The notes under the pieces are model-generated. The model was not told the origin of the DNA. It was given only the letters and a program-made list of their open reading frames with translations, and searched no databases. From Polynucleobacter sp. MWH-UH24A (GTDB lineage: Bacteria; Pseudomonadota; Gammaproteobacteria; Burkholderiales; Burkholderiaceae): DNA of 64,000 nt. The stretch spans positions 930,001-994,000 of the forward strand of contig NZ_CP061292.1 in the NCBI RefSeq assembly GCF_018687475.1, given 5' to 3'. Shown in pieces: positions 45,957 to 54,619 of this stretch; positions within the stretch are counted from its first letter, which is position 1, and each line of letters begins with the position of its first letter. The translations under genes were made by a program, and so were the position numbers.

Positions 45957-46334
45957 TTAATCCAGTAATCCATTCATGACGCGGCCACAAACGCGTTGGC
46001 AGATTTCTAGCGTGGCGTCATCGCAGATCGAGTAATAAACAGTGGTGCCAACTTTACGGCGTGCCAATATTCCTGCCTCATGGAGGGTTCCTAAATGACG
46101 CGACACATTTGCTTGGCTGGATTTTGAATACTGAATGACCTCACAGACGGATTTCTCGCCTTCGCACAAGGCGTACATAATGCGCAAACGGGATGGCTCA
46201 GCAAGGACCGCAAAGAACGCAGATACCTCTTTAAAGAGTGCTTCCATTTGTTCTGGGGATAATGATTTTTTAGCCAAGCCACCCGCGAAGCCCTGGGCAA
46301 TAGGGTTTTTTGAGGAGAAGGATGAGCTTGCCAT
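45957..46334 (-). CDS. soxR: ArsR/SmtB-family regulator of the sox genes (SoxR/BigR/SqrR type)
   Basis: 125 residues, winged helix with AEPSRLRIMYALCEGEKSV, SSQANVSRHLGTLHEAG and VYYSIC. Five Cys (57, 64, 104, 112, 116) are present, and a pair of these could form a tetrasulfide or disulfide link as in the persulfide sensors BigR, SqrR and SoxR of sulfur oxidisers. The gene heads the sox run and has a palindrome at its own start, so self-regulation is likely. It is unrelated to the MerR-type redox regulator also named SoxR. Confidence 0.88.
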   Translation of the reverse strand: MASSSFSSKNPIAQGFAGGLAKKSLSPEQMEALFKEVSAFFAVLAEPSRLRIMYALCEGEKSVCEVIQYSKSSQANVSRHLGTLHEAGILARRKVGTTVYYSICDDATLEICQRVCGRVMNGLLD

Positions 46335-46335
46335 A

Positions 46336-46357
46336 AATATGCGTAGTTGCGCATATT
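46336..46357. promoter_or_regulatory. Palindromic operator at the sox regulator start
   Basis: AATATGCG (46336-46343) and CGCATATT (46350-46357) form a perfect 8-bp dyad around a 6-base centre. It begins one base upstream of the regulator ATG (46332-46334 on the plus strand). AT-ended dyads of about 20 bp are typical binding sites for ArsR-family repressors, so this is probably the regulator's own operator. I did not find a second copy near soxC or soxY. Confidence 0.6.
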
Positions 46358-46407
46358 ACACTTAAAATACGTCCAAAAGAATATACAGAGATACCCTGAT
46401 TCAATCG

Positions 46408-46456
46408 TTCTAGAATAGAGTGCTGTGATTGGCTGTAACCTCGTTTTATTCTAGAA
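46408..46456. repeat. Inverted pair of TTCTAGAATA sites upstream of modB
   Basis: TTCTAGAATA (46408-46417) and its exact reverse complement TATTCTAGAA (46447-46456) are separated by 29 bases. Each also contains the 8-bp palindrome TTCTAGAA, and the two centres are 41 bp apart, about four DNA turns. The pair ends 32 bases before the modB start. It could be a two-site operator or a 10-bp stem with a long loop in the leader RNA. Confidence 0.45.
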
Positions 46457-46488
46457 AAATTAGATAACCAACTGATTTAATTCACGAA

Positions 46489-47139
46489 TTGTTAGATACC
46501 CAAGCGATTTTTCTATCCCTGCAGTTGGCCTTTTGGACCTTACTGGTTTTAATCCCCATTGGGATCTGGATTGGCTATCACCTAGCCCAGGCGGGCCCCT
46601 GGAAATCCTGGGCTGAGGCGGCACTCGCCCTACCCTTGGTGTTGCCACCCACGGTTCTTGGTTACTACTTCATCGTGGCGTTTGCTGGCAAAAGCCTCTT
46701 CGGGGAGCCCTTAGTGTTCTCATTTACCGGTCTCCTGGTTGCCTCCATCATCGTCAATTTACCTTTTGCCATCCAACCCATCCAACGTGCCTACGAGGCA
46801 ATCCCCACCGAGATCAAGGAAGCAGCCAAGGTCAGCGGGCTTAGCACTTGGCAGCGCTTTCGTTTAATTGAACTCCCCCTTGCATGGCGTGGCATTGTGA
46901 GTGGTGCTGCCATGACCTTCGCCCATACCTTGGGAGAGTTTGGGGTGGTCCTGATGGTGGGCGGCGCAATTCCTGGAGAAACCAAAACCGCATCGATTGC
47001 AATCTACGATAAGGTGCAAACATTCGATACCGCAGGGGCTGGTTCACTCTCCGTAATTTTGTTACTGATCTCGCTCATTGCCATTGCTATTTCCTATGGG
47101 ATCTTTGGCCGCAACAGCGCGGGGGTGCGCCGTGCTTAA
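46489..47139 (+). CDS. modB: Molybdate ABC transporter permease ModB
   Basis: 216 residues with five or six helices and the permease loop AAKVSGLSTWQRFRLIELPLA, then HTLGEFGVVLMVGGAIPGETKTASIAIYD, typical of ModB. The proposed start is TTG with no clear ribosome-binding site; no ATG fits better. It overlaps modC. The binding protein modA is not in the window. Molybdate supply suits the three Mo enzymes encoded near it. Confidence 0.92.
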   Translation: MLDTQAIFLSLQLAFWTLLVLIPIGIWIGYHLAQAGPWKSWAEAALALPLVLPPTVLGYYFIVAFAGKSLFGEPLVFSFTGLLVASIIVNLPFAIQPIQRAYEAIPTEIKEAAKVSGLSTWQRFRLIELPLAWRGIVSGAAMTFAHTLGEFGVVLMVGGAIPGETKTASIAIYDKVQTFDTAGAGSLSVILLLISLIAIAISYGIFGRNSAGVRRA

Positions 47140-48244
47140 GGTTCACCTTCAGCAGACCCTTCCCAATCCCCTATCGATTCAGTTAGAAATCGATGCTGGC
47201 GAGGTTCATGCGCTGGTGGGCCCCTCTGGTAGTGGTAAGACGAGTATCTTGCGCTCCATTGCCGGGCTTCATCATCCTGAATTTGGTTTTATTGAGTGCG
47301 ACCACGCGGTGTGGCTTAATCGGGATCCGGCCCGTGGCTCCATGATGACAATGCCACCAAATCAACGCTCTTGTGGATTCTTATTCCAACAATACGCCCT
47401 GTTTCCTCACCTTAGTGCTTTGGATAATGTGTGCATGGCGCTTTACAACACGATTAGTGATCCGCAAATGCGCCGCACTGAGGCTAAGCGCTGGCTCGAT
47501 GAGCTCAATATTGGTGAGCTTGGGGAACGCTTACCTAAACAATTATCGGGTGGTCAGCAACAGCGCGTTGCCCTCGCTCGTGCCTTGGCGCGCTCACCCA
47601 AGATGCTTTTGCTCGATGAGCCCTTCTCCGCCATTGATATACCCACGCGTCAGAAACTCTACCAAACACTGGCTGAACTTCGTAAGCAGCTCAATATCCC
47701 CATCATCCTGGTCACGCACGATCTACGAGAAGCCCACTTATTAGCCGACCGTATTACTGTGCTCGATCACGGCGTGGGTTTGCAGACCACTGACCCACAA
47801 TCCTTATTTACGAAACCGCGGAATGCGCGCGTTGCCCAGCTCGTTGGGATTCCCAATCTCTTTCATGGGGTATTTAATGGCGGTACCTTATCGTGGGGGG
47901 CAAGCCCTTGGTCCTTTCACGTTGTCGATAAGGGTCGCATTCCTCCAAATTCTCAAGTGGCATGGGTCATTCCCCAAGAGGGGCTTAGCGTTCACACGGC
48001 TCCAGATGGTCAACGCATTCCATGTCGCGTGAATACCATTAGTTCTTTGGGCCAAATTGCACTCATTGAGTTTTCGATCGATGGTCTTGACGAACACTTA
48101 ACATGGGAAGCCTCTGCTGCAGAGGTTAAGCGTTTAGGTTTAGTTCAGGATGCGCAGGTTTACCTCGAGCTCGATCGTAAGCTCATTCATATCATGCCGT
48201 TGCGACCGATTAACGACCCGCGTCGTTTTGTGGGCACTACGTAA
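47132..48244 (+). CDS. modC: Molybdate ABC transporter ATP-binding protein ModC
   Basis: 370 residues: Walker A GPSGSGKTS, signature LSGGQQQRVALARAL, Walker B LLLDEPFSAID, and a C-terminal TOBE-like domain that ends EVKRLGLVQDAQVYLELD. The GTG at 47132 overlaps the modB stop by 8 bases and gives the correct N-terminus; the longer frame from 47078 lies in modB. It energises molybdate uptake. It ends directly against the convergent metZ. Confidence 0.92.
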   Translation: MLKVHLQQTLPNPLSIQLEIDAGEVHALVGPSGSGKTSILRSIAGLHHPEFGFIECDHAVWLNRDPARGSMMTMPPNQRSCGFLFQQYALFPHLSALDNVCMALYNTISDPQMRRTEAKRWLDELNIGELGERLPKQLSGGQQQRVALARALARSPKMLLLDEPFSAIDIPTRQKLYQTLAELRKQLNIPIILVTHDLREAHLLADRITVLDHGVGLQTTDPQSLFTKPRNARVAQLVGIPNLFHGVFNGGTLSWGASPWSFHVVDKGRIPPNSQVAWVIPQEGLSVHTAPDGQRIPCRVNTISSLGQIALIEFSIDGLDEHLTWEASAAEVKRLGLVQDAQVYLELDRKLIHIMPLRPINDPRRFVGTT

Positions 48245-49450
48245 TTACTTTTTTAAGCCAGCCGCTAGATCACGCTTGAGATCATCGATGTTCTCAAGAC
48301 CGACAGCAATCCGCACCAAGCCATCCACAATACCCGCGTCTTTGCGCGCTTGCGGTGTAATTCGGGCGTGAGTGGTGCTCGCTGGATGCGTAATCGTGGT
48401 GCGGGTATCCCCAAGGTTTGCTGTGATCGAGCTTAAGCGTGTTTGATTGATGAGCTTGTAGGCCGCCTTTTTGCCACCCTTAAGGACAAACGACACAATC
48501 GGCCCTCCCGCTTTTTGTTGACGCTTCGCTAAGGCATGCTGTGGATGACTCTTAAGATCAGGGTGATACACACGCTCGACTCCGGCTTGCTTCTCTAACC
48601 ACAACGCCAAGGCTAAAGCATTCGCACTCTGCGCTTGCATTCTCAGTTCTAAGGTCTCAAGGCCTTTCAGAAATACCCAGGCATTAAAGGCCGAGAGCGT
48701 CGGTCCCGCGGTTCGTACAAAGGGAAATACCTTGCCCATCACAAAATCACGACTGCCTACAATTGCCCCACCGACGACCCGCCCTTGCCCATCAAGATAC
48801 TTGGTCGCCGAATGGATCACCACATCTGCGCCGAGCGCTAAGGGCTTTTGCAAGGCTGGAGTGCAAAAACAGTTATCCACCACAAATAATGCCTTTGCTT
48901 TTTTAGCAATCTTGGTAATTCCTGCAATATCAGCGATCTCCGTTAGCGGATTGGACGGGGTCTCCAGATAAAAGAGCTTTGTATTACTTTGCACTGCTGC
49001 CTGCCAAGCCTTTAGGTCAGCAATTGCCACATAGGTCGTTGTGATCCCAAAGCGACTCAGAATTGAGGAGAACAGTTGTGTGGTCGCACCAAAGACGGAT
49101 TTAGAACACACTACGTGATCACCCGCCTGCAGATGCGCCATCGCTGTTGTCAGAATGGCGGCCATTCCAGAGGATGTAGCAATACATGCCTCACCCCCCT
49201 CAAGTGCCGCAAGCCGATCCTGAAACATGCTAACCGTTGGATTGGTAAATCGTGAGTAGATAAATCCTTGATCAGCATTGGCAAAGCCGTGCTCTGCTTC
49301 TTCGGCTGAATTAAAGCAAAAGCTCGAGGTCAAAAACATCGCCTCGGAGTGTTCCTGATAATCGCTTGAACGACGAGTTCCGGCTCGAACTGCTAGGGTC
49401 TCGGGCGCCAAGGTTTTTAGATTGGGTGTTGGTCGTGCAATTTTTTTCAT
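48245..49450 (-). CDS. metZ: O-succinylhomoserine sulfhydrylase
   Basis: 401 residues of the Cys/Met-metabolism PLP family. The cofactor Lys is in HSATKYLDGQGR, and FIYSRFTNPT and YLETPSNPL are in place. MetZ makes homocysteine from O-succinylhomoserine and sulfide. The frame extends to 49492 but the ATG at 49450 is the likely start. It follows purF by 70 bases, the order usual in Burkholderiaceae. Confidence 0.93.
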   Translation of the reverse strand: MKKIARPTPNLKTLAPETLAVRAGTRRSSDYQEHSEAMFLTSSFCFNSAEEAEHGFANADQGFIYSRFTNPTVSMFQDRLAALEGGEACIATSSGMAAILTTAMAHLQAGDHVVCSKSVFGATTQLFSSILSRFGITTTYVAIADLKAWQAAVQSNTKLFYLETPSNPLTEIADIAGITKIAKKAKALFVVDNCFCTPALQKPLALGADVVIHSATKYLDGQGRVVGGAIVGSRDFVMGKVFPFVRTAGPTLSAFNAWVFLKGLETLELRMQAQSANALALALWLEKQAGVERVYHPDLKSHPQHALAKRQQKAGGPIVSFVLKGGKKAAYKLINQTRLSSITANLGDTRTTITHPASTTHARITPQARKDAGIVDGLVRIAVGLENIDDLKRDLAAGLKK

Positions 49451-49474
49451 AACAGAAGAAGTTTGACAGGTAAA

Positions 49475-49487
49475 TGACAGGCTGTCA
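49475..49487. promoter_or_regulatory. TGACAG-G-CTGTCA dyad before metZ
   Basis: A perfect 6-bp dyad with a 1-base centre lies 25 bases upstream of metZ. A further TGACAGG at 49464-49470 repeats the half-site in direct orientation. The centre is too short for an RNA hairpin, so a DNA-binding site is more likely, perhaps for a methionine or sulfur regulator. Confidence 0.35.
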
Positions 49488-49520
49488 CGCACAGCGTGCC
49501 GCAGATGCCACAGCTGTTGT

Positions 49521-51059
49521 TTAGTCTCCGTTGGCTAAATGCAAATGCAATTGCGAACGTGCAAAGTCACTGGGGTCGCTCTTACGATCCTCTTCATTGT
49601 TTGCGATATTGCGTGCTGCTTCGAGCGCATCCAAATACGCCTCGGTGATATCACCCGTGATGTAATTTCCATCAAAGCAGGATGCCTCAAAGTTCTTAAT
49701 ATTTGGATTGATATCCTGAACCGCTTTTTTCATATCCTCAACGCTTTGATAAATCAGTTGGTCGGCACCAATCAGATCATTGATCTCATCGTGGGTACGA
49801 CCATACGCAACGAGTTCACTTCGGGTTGGCATATCAATACCGTAGACATTGGGAAACCGCACTGGGGGTGCAGCAGAGGCAAAGATCACTTTCTTGGCGC
49901 CAGACTCGCGTGCCATTTGCACAATCTCATACGAGGTAGTACCCCGCACAATCGAGTCATCCACAATTAAAACGGTCTTGTCTTTAAACTCAATCCGCAT
50001 CGCATTTAATTTCTGACGAACCGATTTCTTGCGCACCGCTTGACCAGGCATGATAAAGGTACGACCAATGTAGCGGTTCTTAAAAAATCCTTCGCGATAC
50101 GAGATACCTAAGCGCTTTGCAACCTGAAGCGCAGCAGGTCGGCTCGAGTCAGGAATCGGCATCACCACATCAATTTTGCTAACGTCGGTCTCCGCCCGAA
50201 TCTTTTCTGCTAAGTAGTCCCCCATGCGCATCCGTACGTTATAAACGGTCACACCATCAATCGTTGAGTCGGGGCGAGCTAAATAGACGTATTCAAAAAT
50301 ACAGGGGTTGAGACTGGCACTCGGAGCGCATTGGCGCGTATGAAAGTTTCCATCAAGATCAATATAGATTGCTTCACCCGGGATCACATCACGCACAAAG
50401 GTATAGCCTAAGCCTTCAAGAGCAACCGACTCGGAGGCGATCATCCACTCGGTTCCATCGGGTGTATCGATCTTGCCGATGCACAGAGGACGAATCCCAA
50501 AGGCATCCCGAAATGCCAATAAACCAAATCCAGCAATCAAGGAGACAACGGCATAGGATCCCTTCACCCGCTTGTTGAGACCTGCAACAGCCTTAAAGAT
50601 GGAGTCATCATCTAATGCGGCGCTATTCGTCTCTTTTTGCAACTCGTCGGCGAGTACATTCAGTAAGACCTCGGTATCGGAGTTGGTGTTGATATGGCGG
50701 CGATCACGGTACGCCATCTCACTTCGCAGCATCGGGGCATTGGTTAGATTGCCGTTGTGGGCCAAGATGATGCCAAAGGGTGCGCTGACATAAAACGGTT
50801 GTGCTTCCTCTTCACTGCTCGCCGAGCCAGCAGTGGGGTAACGCACTTGGCCAATACCCGCATTACCAACGAGACTGCGCATATTGCGGGTCCGGAATAC
50901 ATCGCGTACCAGACCGTTGGCCTTATGCATGGCAAATGAATTACCGTTCATCGTGGCTATCCCGGCTGCGTCCTGTCCGCGATGCTGCAATAGGAGCAAG
51001 GCGTCATACAAGAGTTGGTTTACTGGTCGATGCGAAATCGTTCCGACAACACCACACAT
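49521..51059 (-). CDS. purF: Amidophosphoribosyltransferase
   Basis: 512 residues. It starts MCGVVGTI, so the nucleophilic Cys2 is exposed once Met is removed and there is no propeptide. Glutaminase stretches LLQHRGQDAAGI and GHNGNLTN-like AHNGNLTNA are present, and the PRPP-binding motif is VLIVDDSIVRGTTS. It performs the first step of purine synthesis. It follows the CvpA gene by 2 bases, a pairing typical of proteobacteria. Confidence 0.96.
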   Translation of the reverse strand: MCGVVGTISHRPVNQLLYDALLLLQHRGQDAAGIATMNGNSFAMHKANGLVRDVFRTRNMRSLVGNAGIGQVRYPTAGSASSEEEAQPFYVSAPFGIILAHNGNLTNAPMLRSEMAYRDRRHINTNSDTEVLLNVLADELQKETNSAALDDDSIFKAVAGLNKRVKGSYAVVSLIAGFGLLAFRDAFGIRPLCIGKIDTPDGTEWMIASESVALEGLGYTFVRDVIPGEAIYIDLDGNFHTRQCAPSASLNPCIFEYVYLARPDSTIDGVTVYNVRMRMGDYLAEKIRAETDVSKIDVVMPIPDSSRPAALQVAKRLGISYREGFFKNRYIGRTFIMPGQAVRKKSVRQKLNAMRIEFKDKTVLIVDDSIVRGTTSYEIVQMARESGAKKVIFASAAPPVRFPNVYGIDMPTRSELVAYGRTHDEINDLIGADQLIYQSVEDMKKAVQDINPNIKNFEASCFDGNYITGDITEAYLDALEAARNIANNEEDRKSDPSDFARSQLHLHLANGD

Positions 51060-51061
51060 AG

Positions 51062-51613
51062 TTAGCCCCCTGCCGATCGGTAAGGATCGGTCATTGAAAT
51101 TGCATTTAACTGCTTCGCCCAGTTTTCAGGTAACCATGAGCGGATCAGTCCAGCCCCCTGCTCAAGCACCGGCCGAATTGCCGATGCCTGCCATGCCTTA
51201 GTCTGTTGTGCACCAGTAAGCGCGCCCAAGGTACTCAATACAACCAATACGAGGGCACCACGGACAAACCCAAATATCAAACCAAAGAATCGATCGACCA
51301 AAGTGAGTCCTGCACTTGAGAGTAAAGATTGAAAGGCGCGTGCCAATAAACCAGCTGCTATTAATACCGCAACAAAGATCAGTAGGAAAGCACTAGCTAA
51401 ACGCGCAGCCTCATTCGGAATAAATGCAGAAAGCCACTCGGTGGCTAAATAATTGCAGAAATGGTAAGCAAGCCATGCGGCAGCAAACCATGCGACCAGT
51501 GCAATGATCTCCCGAAAAAAACCGCGCCATAAGCCAACCGCTGCTGAAACGACCAAGATGCCAATCGCAAAATAATCCAAGGTTGTCAATTGCATGGCGT
51601 TTAGTGATTGCAT
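51062..51613 (-). CDS. cvpA: CvpA-family membrane protein
   Basis: 183 residues, four hydrophobic helices; YFAIGILVVSAAVGLWRGFFREIIALVAW near the start and VDRFFGLIFGFVRGALVLVVL in the middle are the family stretches. It is linked by gene order to purF and to colicin V production, and newer work ties it to envelope integrity. It lies 2 bases after the SPOR gene. Confidence 0.92.
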   Translation of the reverse strand: MQSLNAMQLTTLDYFAIGILVVSAAVGLWRGFFREIIALVAWFAAAWLAYHFCNYLATEWLSAFIPNEAARLASAFLLIFVAVLIAAGLLARAFQSLLSSAGLTLVDRFFGLIFGFVRGALVLVVLSTLGALTGAQQTKAWQASAIRPVLEQGAGLIRSWLPENWAKQLNAISMTDPYRSAGG

Positions 51614-51615
51614 GA

Positions 51616-52386
51616 TTAGTTCTTATTCGACTCAACAATGCGAGGACTTAGGCCAAGCGAGCGAATTCGTTTCTCGGCCGACTCTGCTGCCTCGCGCTCA
51701 CCAAAGGGGCCGGCCCGAAGCAAATAAAGTTTGACACCCTCTGTGTTATTTCGGGTCAGAACGTAATACGGAATTTTGTTCTCTTTTAACTTGGCAACCC
51801 AACCATTGGCACGCTCTTCCGAAGCAAAGGCTCCAATCTGAATCACAAACTTGCCATTGGCCACCGCTTTTGCATCGGTTGAGCCAACGGGCTCCTTACT
51901 CGTGCTCACCAACTCTTCGCCCGGAGCCAAACCTAAACTTTTATTAGCCGCATTGGATGCTGCGGGGGCTGGATTCGTTGGCTTGGGTGCTGCTGCAGGA
52001 GTGCTAGCGGTCGGCGCCGGCGTTGGATTCATTTCAGGCTTTGGCTCTGCTTTTAGTTCCACCGGTGCTTTTTTATCTGACTCGATACCAAGTACGCCCG
52101 CTGCCGGATTTGGTAAGTTACTCACGATTTGTACTGTAATGTCGTTCGCTACCGGCTTGGGTTGTTGATCCAAAATTTGTGGCAATCCAATCACCGCAAT
52201 TAAGACTAAGGTTGCTGCCCCAATTAAGCGATGACGAGCCCGTTGCTTCTCAGGGTCTTCGGTCAGCGCAAGTTCTTCGGCACTTTCTTCGTTAGGCTTT
52301 GCACGCTTTGGGAAGGTGCGCCGAGCCAGGGGCTCAATTTTTTGGGGGGCAGGCTTGCGTCGAAACAGGTTCGATAAGAAGGTCAT
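51616..52386 (-). CDS. SPOR domain cell-division protein (DedD-like)
   Basis: 256 residues: a cytoplasmic charged N-terminus with RRKPAPQKIEPLARRTFPKRAK, one membrane helix at about 52-68, an Ala/Pro-rich periplasmic linker and a C-terminal SPOR domain (GKFVIQIGAFASEERANGWV to the end). SPOR domains bind denuded glycan at the septum. It sits between folC and cvpA, the usual place of DedD-like proteins. Confidence 0.9.
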   Translation of the reverse strand: MTFLSNLFRRKPAPQKIEPLARRTFPKRAKPNEESAEELALTEDPEKQRARHRLIGAATLVLIAVIGLPQILDQQPKPVANDITVQIVSNLPNPAAGVLGIESDKKAPVELKAEPKPEMNPTPAPTASTPAAAPKPTNPAPAASNAANKSLGLAPGEELVSTSKEPVGSTDAKAVANGKFVIQIGAFASEERANGWVAKLKENKIPYYVLTRNNTEGVKLYLLRAGPFGEREAAESAEKRIRSLGLSPRIVESNKN

Positions 52387-52389
52387 GGA

Positions 52390-53694
52390 TCAATGTGCCT
52401 GGTTATTTCGATAAGCCATTACGCCTGAAACGGTATAGAAGGATCCGAAGACTAGAATTCTATCACCCTCACCTGCTTTATCCAACGCCGCTTGATAGGC
52501 AGCACCTGGATCCATAAACACCAAGGCCTCTTTATTAAACGCGCGCAGGCGCTTAGCAAGATCAGATGCTGATGCGGCTCGCGGTGTGGGTAAATCGATG
52601 CAATACCAATAATCAACAGTATTTAATAGGGGCTTTAAAACACCATCAATATCCTTATCGGCCATCGCCCCAAATACCGCATAGGTATAGGGGTGGTAAG
52701 CCATCGCTTCAATGCTTTCGGCCAAGGTGGCCGCAGCATGGGGATTATGCGCAACATCCAATACCACCGTGGGTCTACCAGGCAAAACTTGAAAGCGTCC
52801 GGGCAACTCCACCAAGGCCAAACCATTGCGAATATCCTGAGCGCTAACAGGCAGACGATCATGCAAAGCAATTAAAGCGGCGATCACCGCTGAGGCATTG
52901 AGCAGTTGATTGGCGCCCCGTAATGCTGGGTAGCCTAACCCACTAAAGCGCTTACCCCGACCTGTCCATCCCCATTGCTGTTGATCACCTGTAAAGGAAT
53001 AGTCTTTGCCCATTAGCCAGAGATCTGCTCCGATTGTATTGGCATGGTTGATTAACGATGTAGGTGGCATTGGGTCAGCGCAGATTGCAATTGCCTTCGT
53101 TCGAAAAATACCGGCTTTCTCAAAAGCAATCGCCTCACGGGTATTACCTAAATAAGCCATATGATCGAGATCAATACTGGTCACAATCGCGCAATCCGCA
53201 TCCACAATATTGACTGCATCAAGGCGTCCGCCCATCCCAACCTCTAAGATCACTGCATCAACCGATGCATTGGCAAAGATATCCATAATCGCCAAAGTGG
53301 TGAACTCAAAATACGTGAGAGTTGGCGGATCACTTAATCGACAGCGAGCTTGCTCGACACGCTCAAATGCCTTTAGTAAATCTGCATCACTAACATCGGC
53401 GCCATTCAGTCTGGCGCGTTCATTAAATCGCAAGAGATGGGGGGATGTATGACACGCTACCTTATATCCAGCGGCTAGCAATATGCTTTCTAGAAACGCA
53501 CACGTGGAGCCTTTGCCATTGGTTCCGCCCACCGTAATGACCGGGCATGCAAATTTCAGTCCGAGCGATTCCTTCACTCGCGTAATGCGAGCAAGACCCA
53601 TATCAATCCCAACGGGGTGGGCAGTTTCCAAGTGGGATAACCACTGGTCTAGGCTGGTAAATAGGATTGGTTGGTTCTTTTGGAGTTCAAGCAC
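52390..53694 (-). CDS. folC: Bifunctional dihydrofolate/folylpolyglutamate synthase
   Basis: 434 residues with the ATP loop GTNGKGSTCAFLESIL near residues 57-72, VGMGGRLDAVNIVDAD and VLDVAHNPHAAATLAES. It joins dihydropteroate and glutamate, then adds further glutamates to folates. It follows accD by 3 bases and precedes the SPOR gene by 3. Confidence 0.94.
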   Translation of the reverse strand: MLELQKNQPILFTSLDQWLSHLETAHPVGIDMGLARITRVKESLGLKFACPVITVGGTNGKGSTCAFLESILLAAGYKVACHTSPHLLRFNERARLNGADVSDADLLKAFERVEQARCRLSDPPTLTYFEFTTLAIMDIFANASVDAVILEVGMGGRLDAVNIVDADCAIVTSIDLDHMAYLGNTREAIAFEKAGIFRTKAIAICADPMPPTSLINHANTIGADLWLMGKDYSFTGDQQQWGWTGRGKRFSGLGYPALRGANQLLNASAVIAALIALHDRLPVSAQDIRNGLALVELPGRFQVLPGRPTVVLDVAHNPHAAATLAESIEAMAYHPYTYAVFGAMADKDIDGVLKPLLNTVDYWYCIDLPTPRAASASDLAKRLRAFNKEALVFMDPGAAYQAALDKAGEGDRILVFGSFYTVSGVMAYRNNQAH

Positions 53695-53697
53695 GAC

Positions 53698-54600
53698 TTA
53701 GCTCGAACTATTGGTTTGCAACAATTGCTTGGGCAATTTCTCAGACGGTATCTTTTGCAATAAGGCGAGTAATTTTGCAAGCTCAGAACGCATCTGCCGA
53801 CGATCAACAATCATGTCGATGCCGCCCTTTTGCATCAGAAACTCCGAGCGTTGAAAGCCTTCGGGTAATTTCTCACGCACGGTTTGCTCAATCACGCGCG
53901 GGCCAGCAAAGCCAATTAAGGCCTTTGGTTCGGCCATCACCACATCACCCATAAATGCAAAGCTCGCCGAGATACCACCCATGGTGGGATCCGTTAATAC
54001 GCTAATGTAAGGTAAGCCTGCCTGCGATAGTTTGGTCAACATCGAGTTAGTTTTAGCCATTTGCAAAAGCGATAACAAACTTTCTTGCATGCGTGCACCG
54101 CCGGTGGCAGTAATGCAAATGAAGGCACATTTCTTTTGAATCGCTTCTTGAACGCCGCGGACGAAACGCTCGCCCACCACCGAGCCCATCGAGCCACCCA
54201 TGTACTCAAATTCAAAACACGCCACCACCGCAGGAATGGATTCAATCTTGCCAGCAATTACCACCAAGGCTTCCGATTCTCCCGACGCGTCACTCGCTTG
54301 CTTTAAACGATCGGGGTATTTTTTGCTGTCTTTAAACTTAAGAGCATCAACGGGATATACCGATTCACCAATTTCAAGACGTGGCTTAGGATCTAGTAAA
54401 TGATCAAGGCGTTTGCGCGCATTGATGCGCATATGGTGTGAGCATTTTGGACAAACTGAGAGATTGGCCTCAATATCGCTGCTGTAGAGAACCGCATCGC
54501 AACCACCGCATTTCACCCACAAGCCTTCAGGAACAGTCTTCCGATTGGCCGGATCACTTTGTTGGATCTGGGGCGGGAGTATTTTATCAATCCAGCTCAT
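53698..54600 (-). CDS. accD: Acetyl-CoA carboxylase carboxyltransferase subunit beta
   Basis: 300 residues. Zinc ribbon Cys 31, 34, 50 and 53 (CGGC and CPKC) precede the crotonase-like core with [17 protein letters not shown] and [16 protein letters not shown]. With AccA it transfers the carboxyl group from biotin to acetyl-CoA. It follows trpA by 19 bases, the well-known trpFBA-accD-folC order. Confidence 0.96.
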   Translation of the reverse strand: MSWIDKILPPQIQQSDPANRKTVPEGLWVKCGGCDAVLYSSDIEANLSVCPKCSHHMRINARKRLDHLLDPKPRLEIGESVYPVDALKFKDSKKYPDRLKQASDASGESEALVVIAGKIESIPAVVACFEFEYMGGSMGSVVGERFVRGVQEAIQKKCAFICITATGGARMQESLLSLLQMAKTNSMLTKLSQAGLPYISVLTDPTMGGISASFAFMGDVVMAEPKALIGFAGPRVIEQTVREKLPEGFQRSEFLMQKGGIDMIVDRRQMRSELAKLLALLQKIPSEKLPKQLLQTNSSS

Positions 54601-54619
54601 AGCGGTATTGTAACGACCT

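Noticed and set aside
45957..46334. Superoxide-sensing MerR-type SoxR
   Set aside because: The protein is an ArsR-type winged helix without the CxxC-type 2Fe-2S cysteine cluster; the shared name refers to the sulfur oxidation regulator.
49451..49520. SAM-sensing riboswitch before metZ
   Set aside because: The leader is only 70 bases and shows short dyads with 1-3 base centres, not the multi-helix fold of a known SAM riboswitch.
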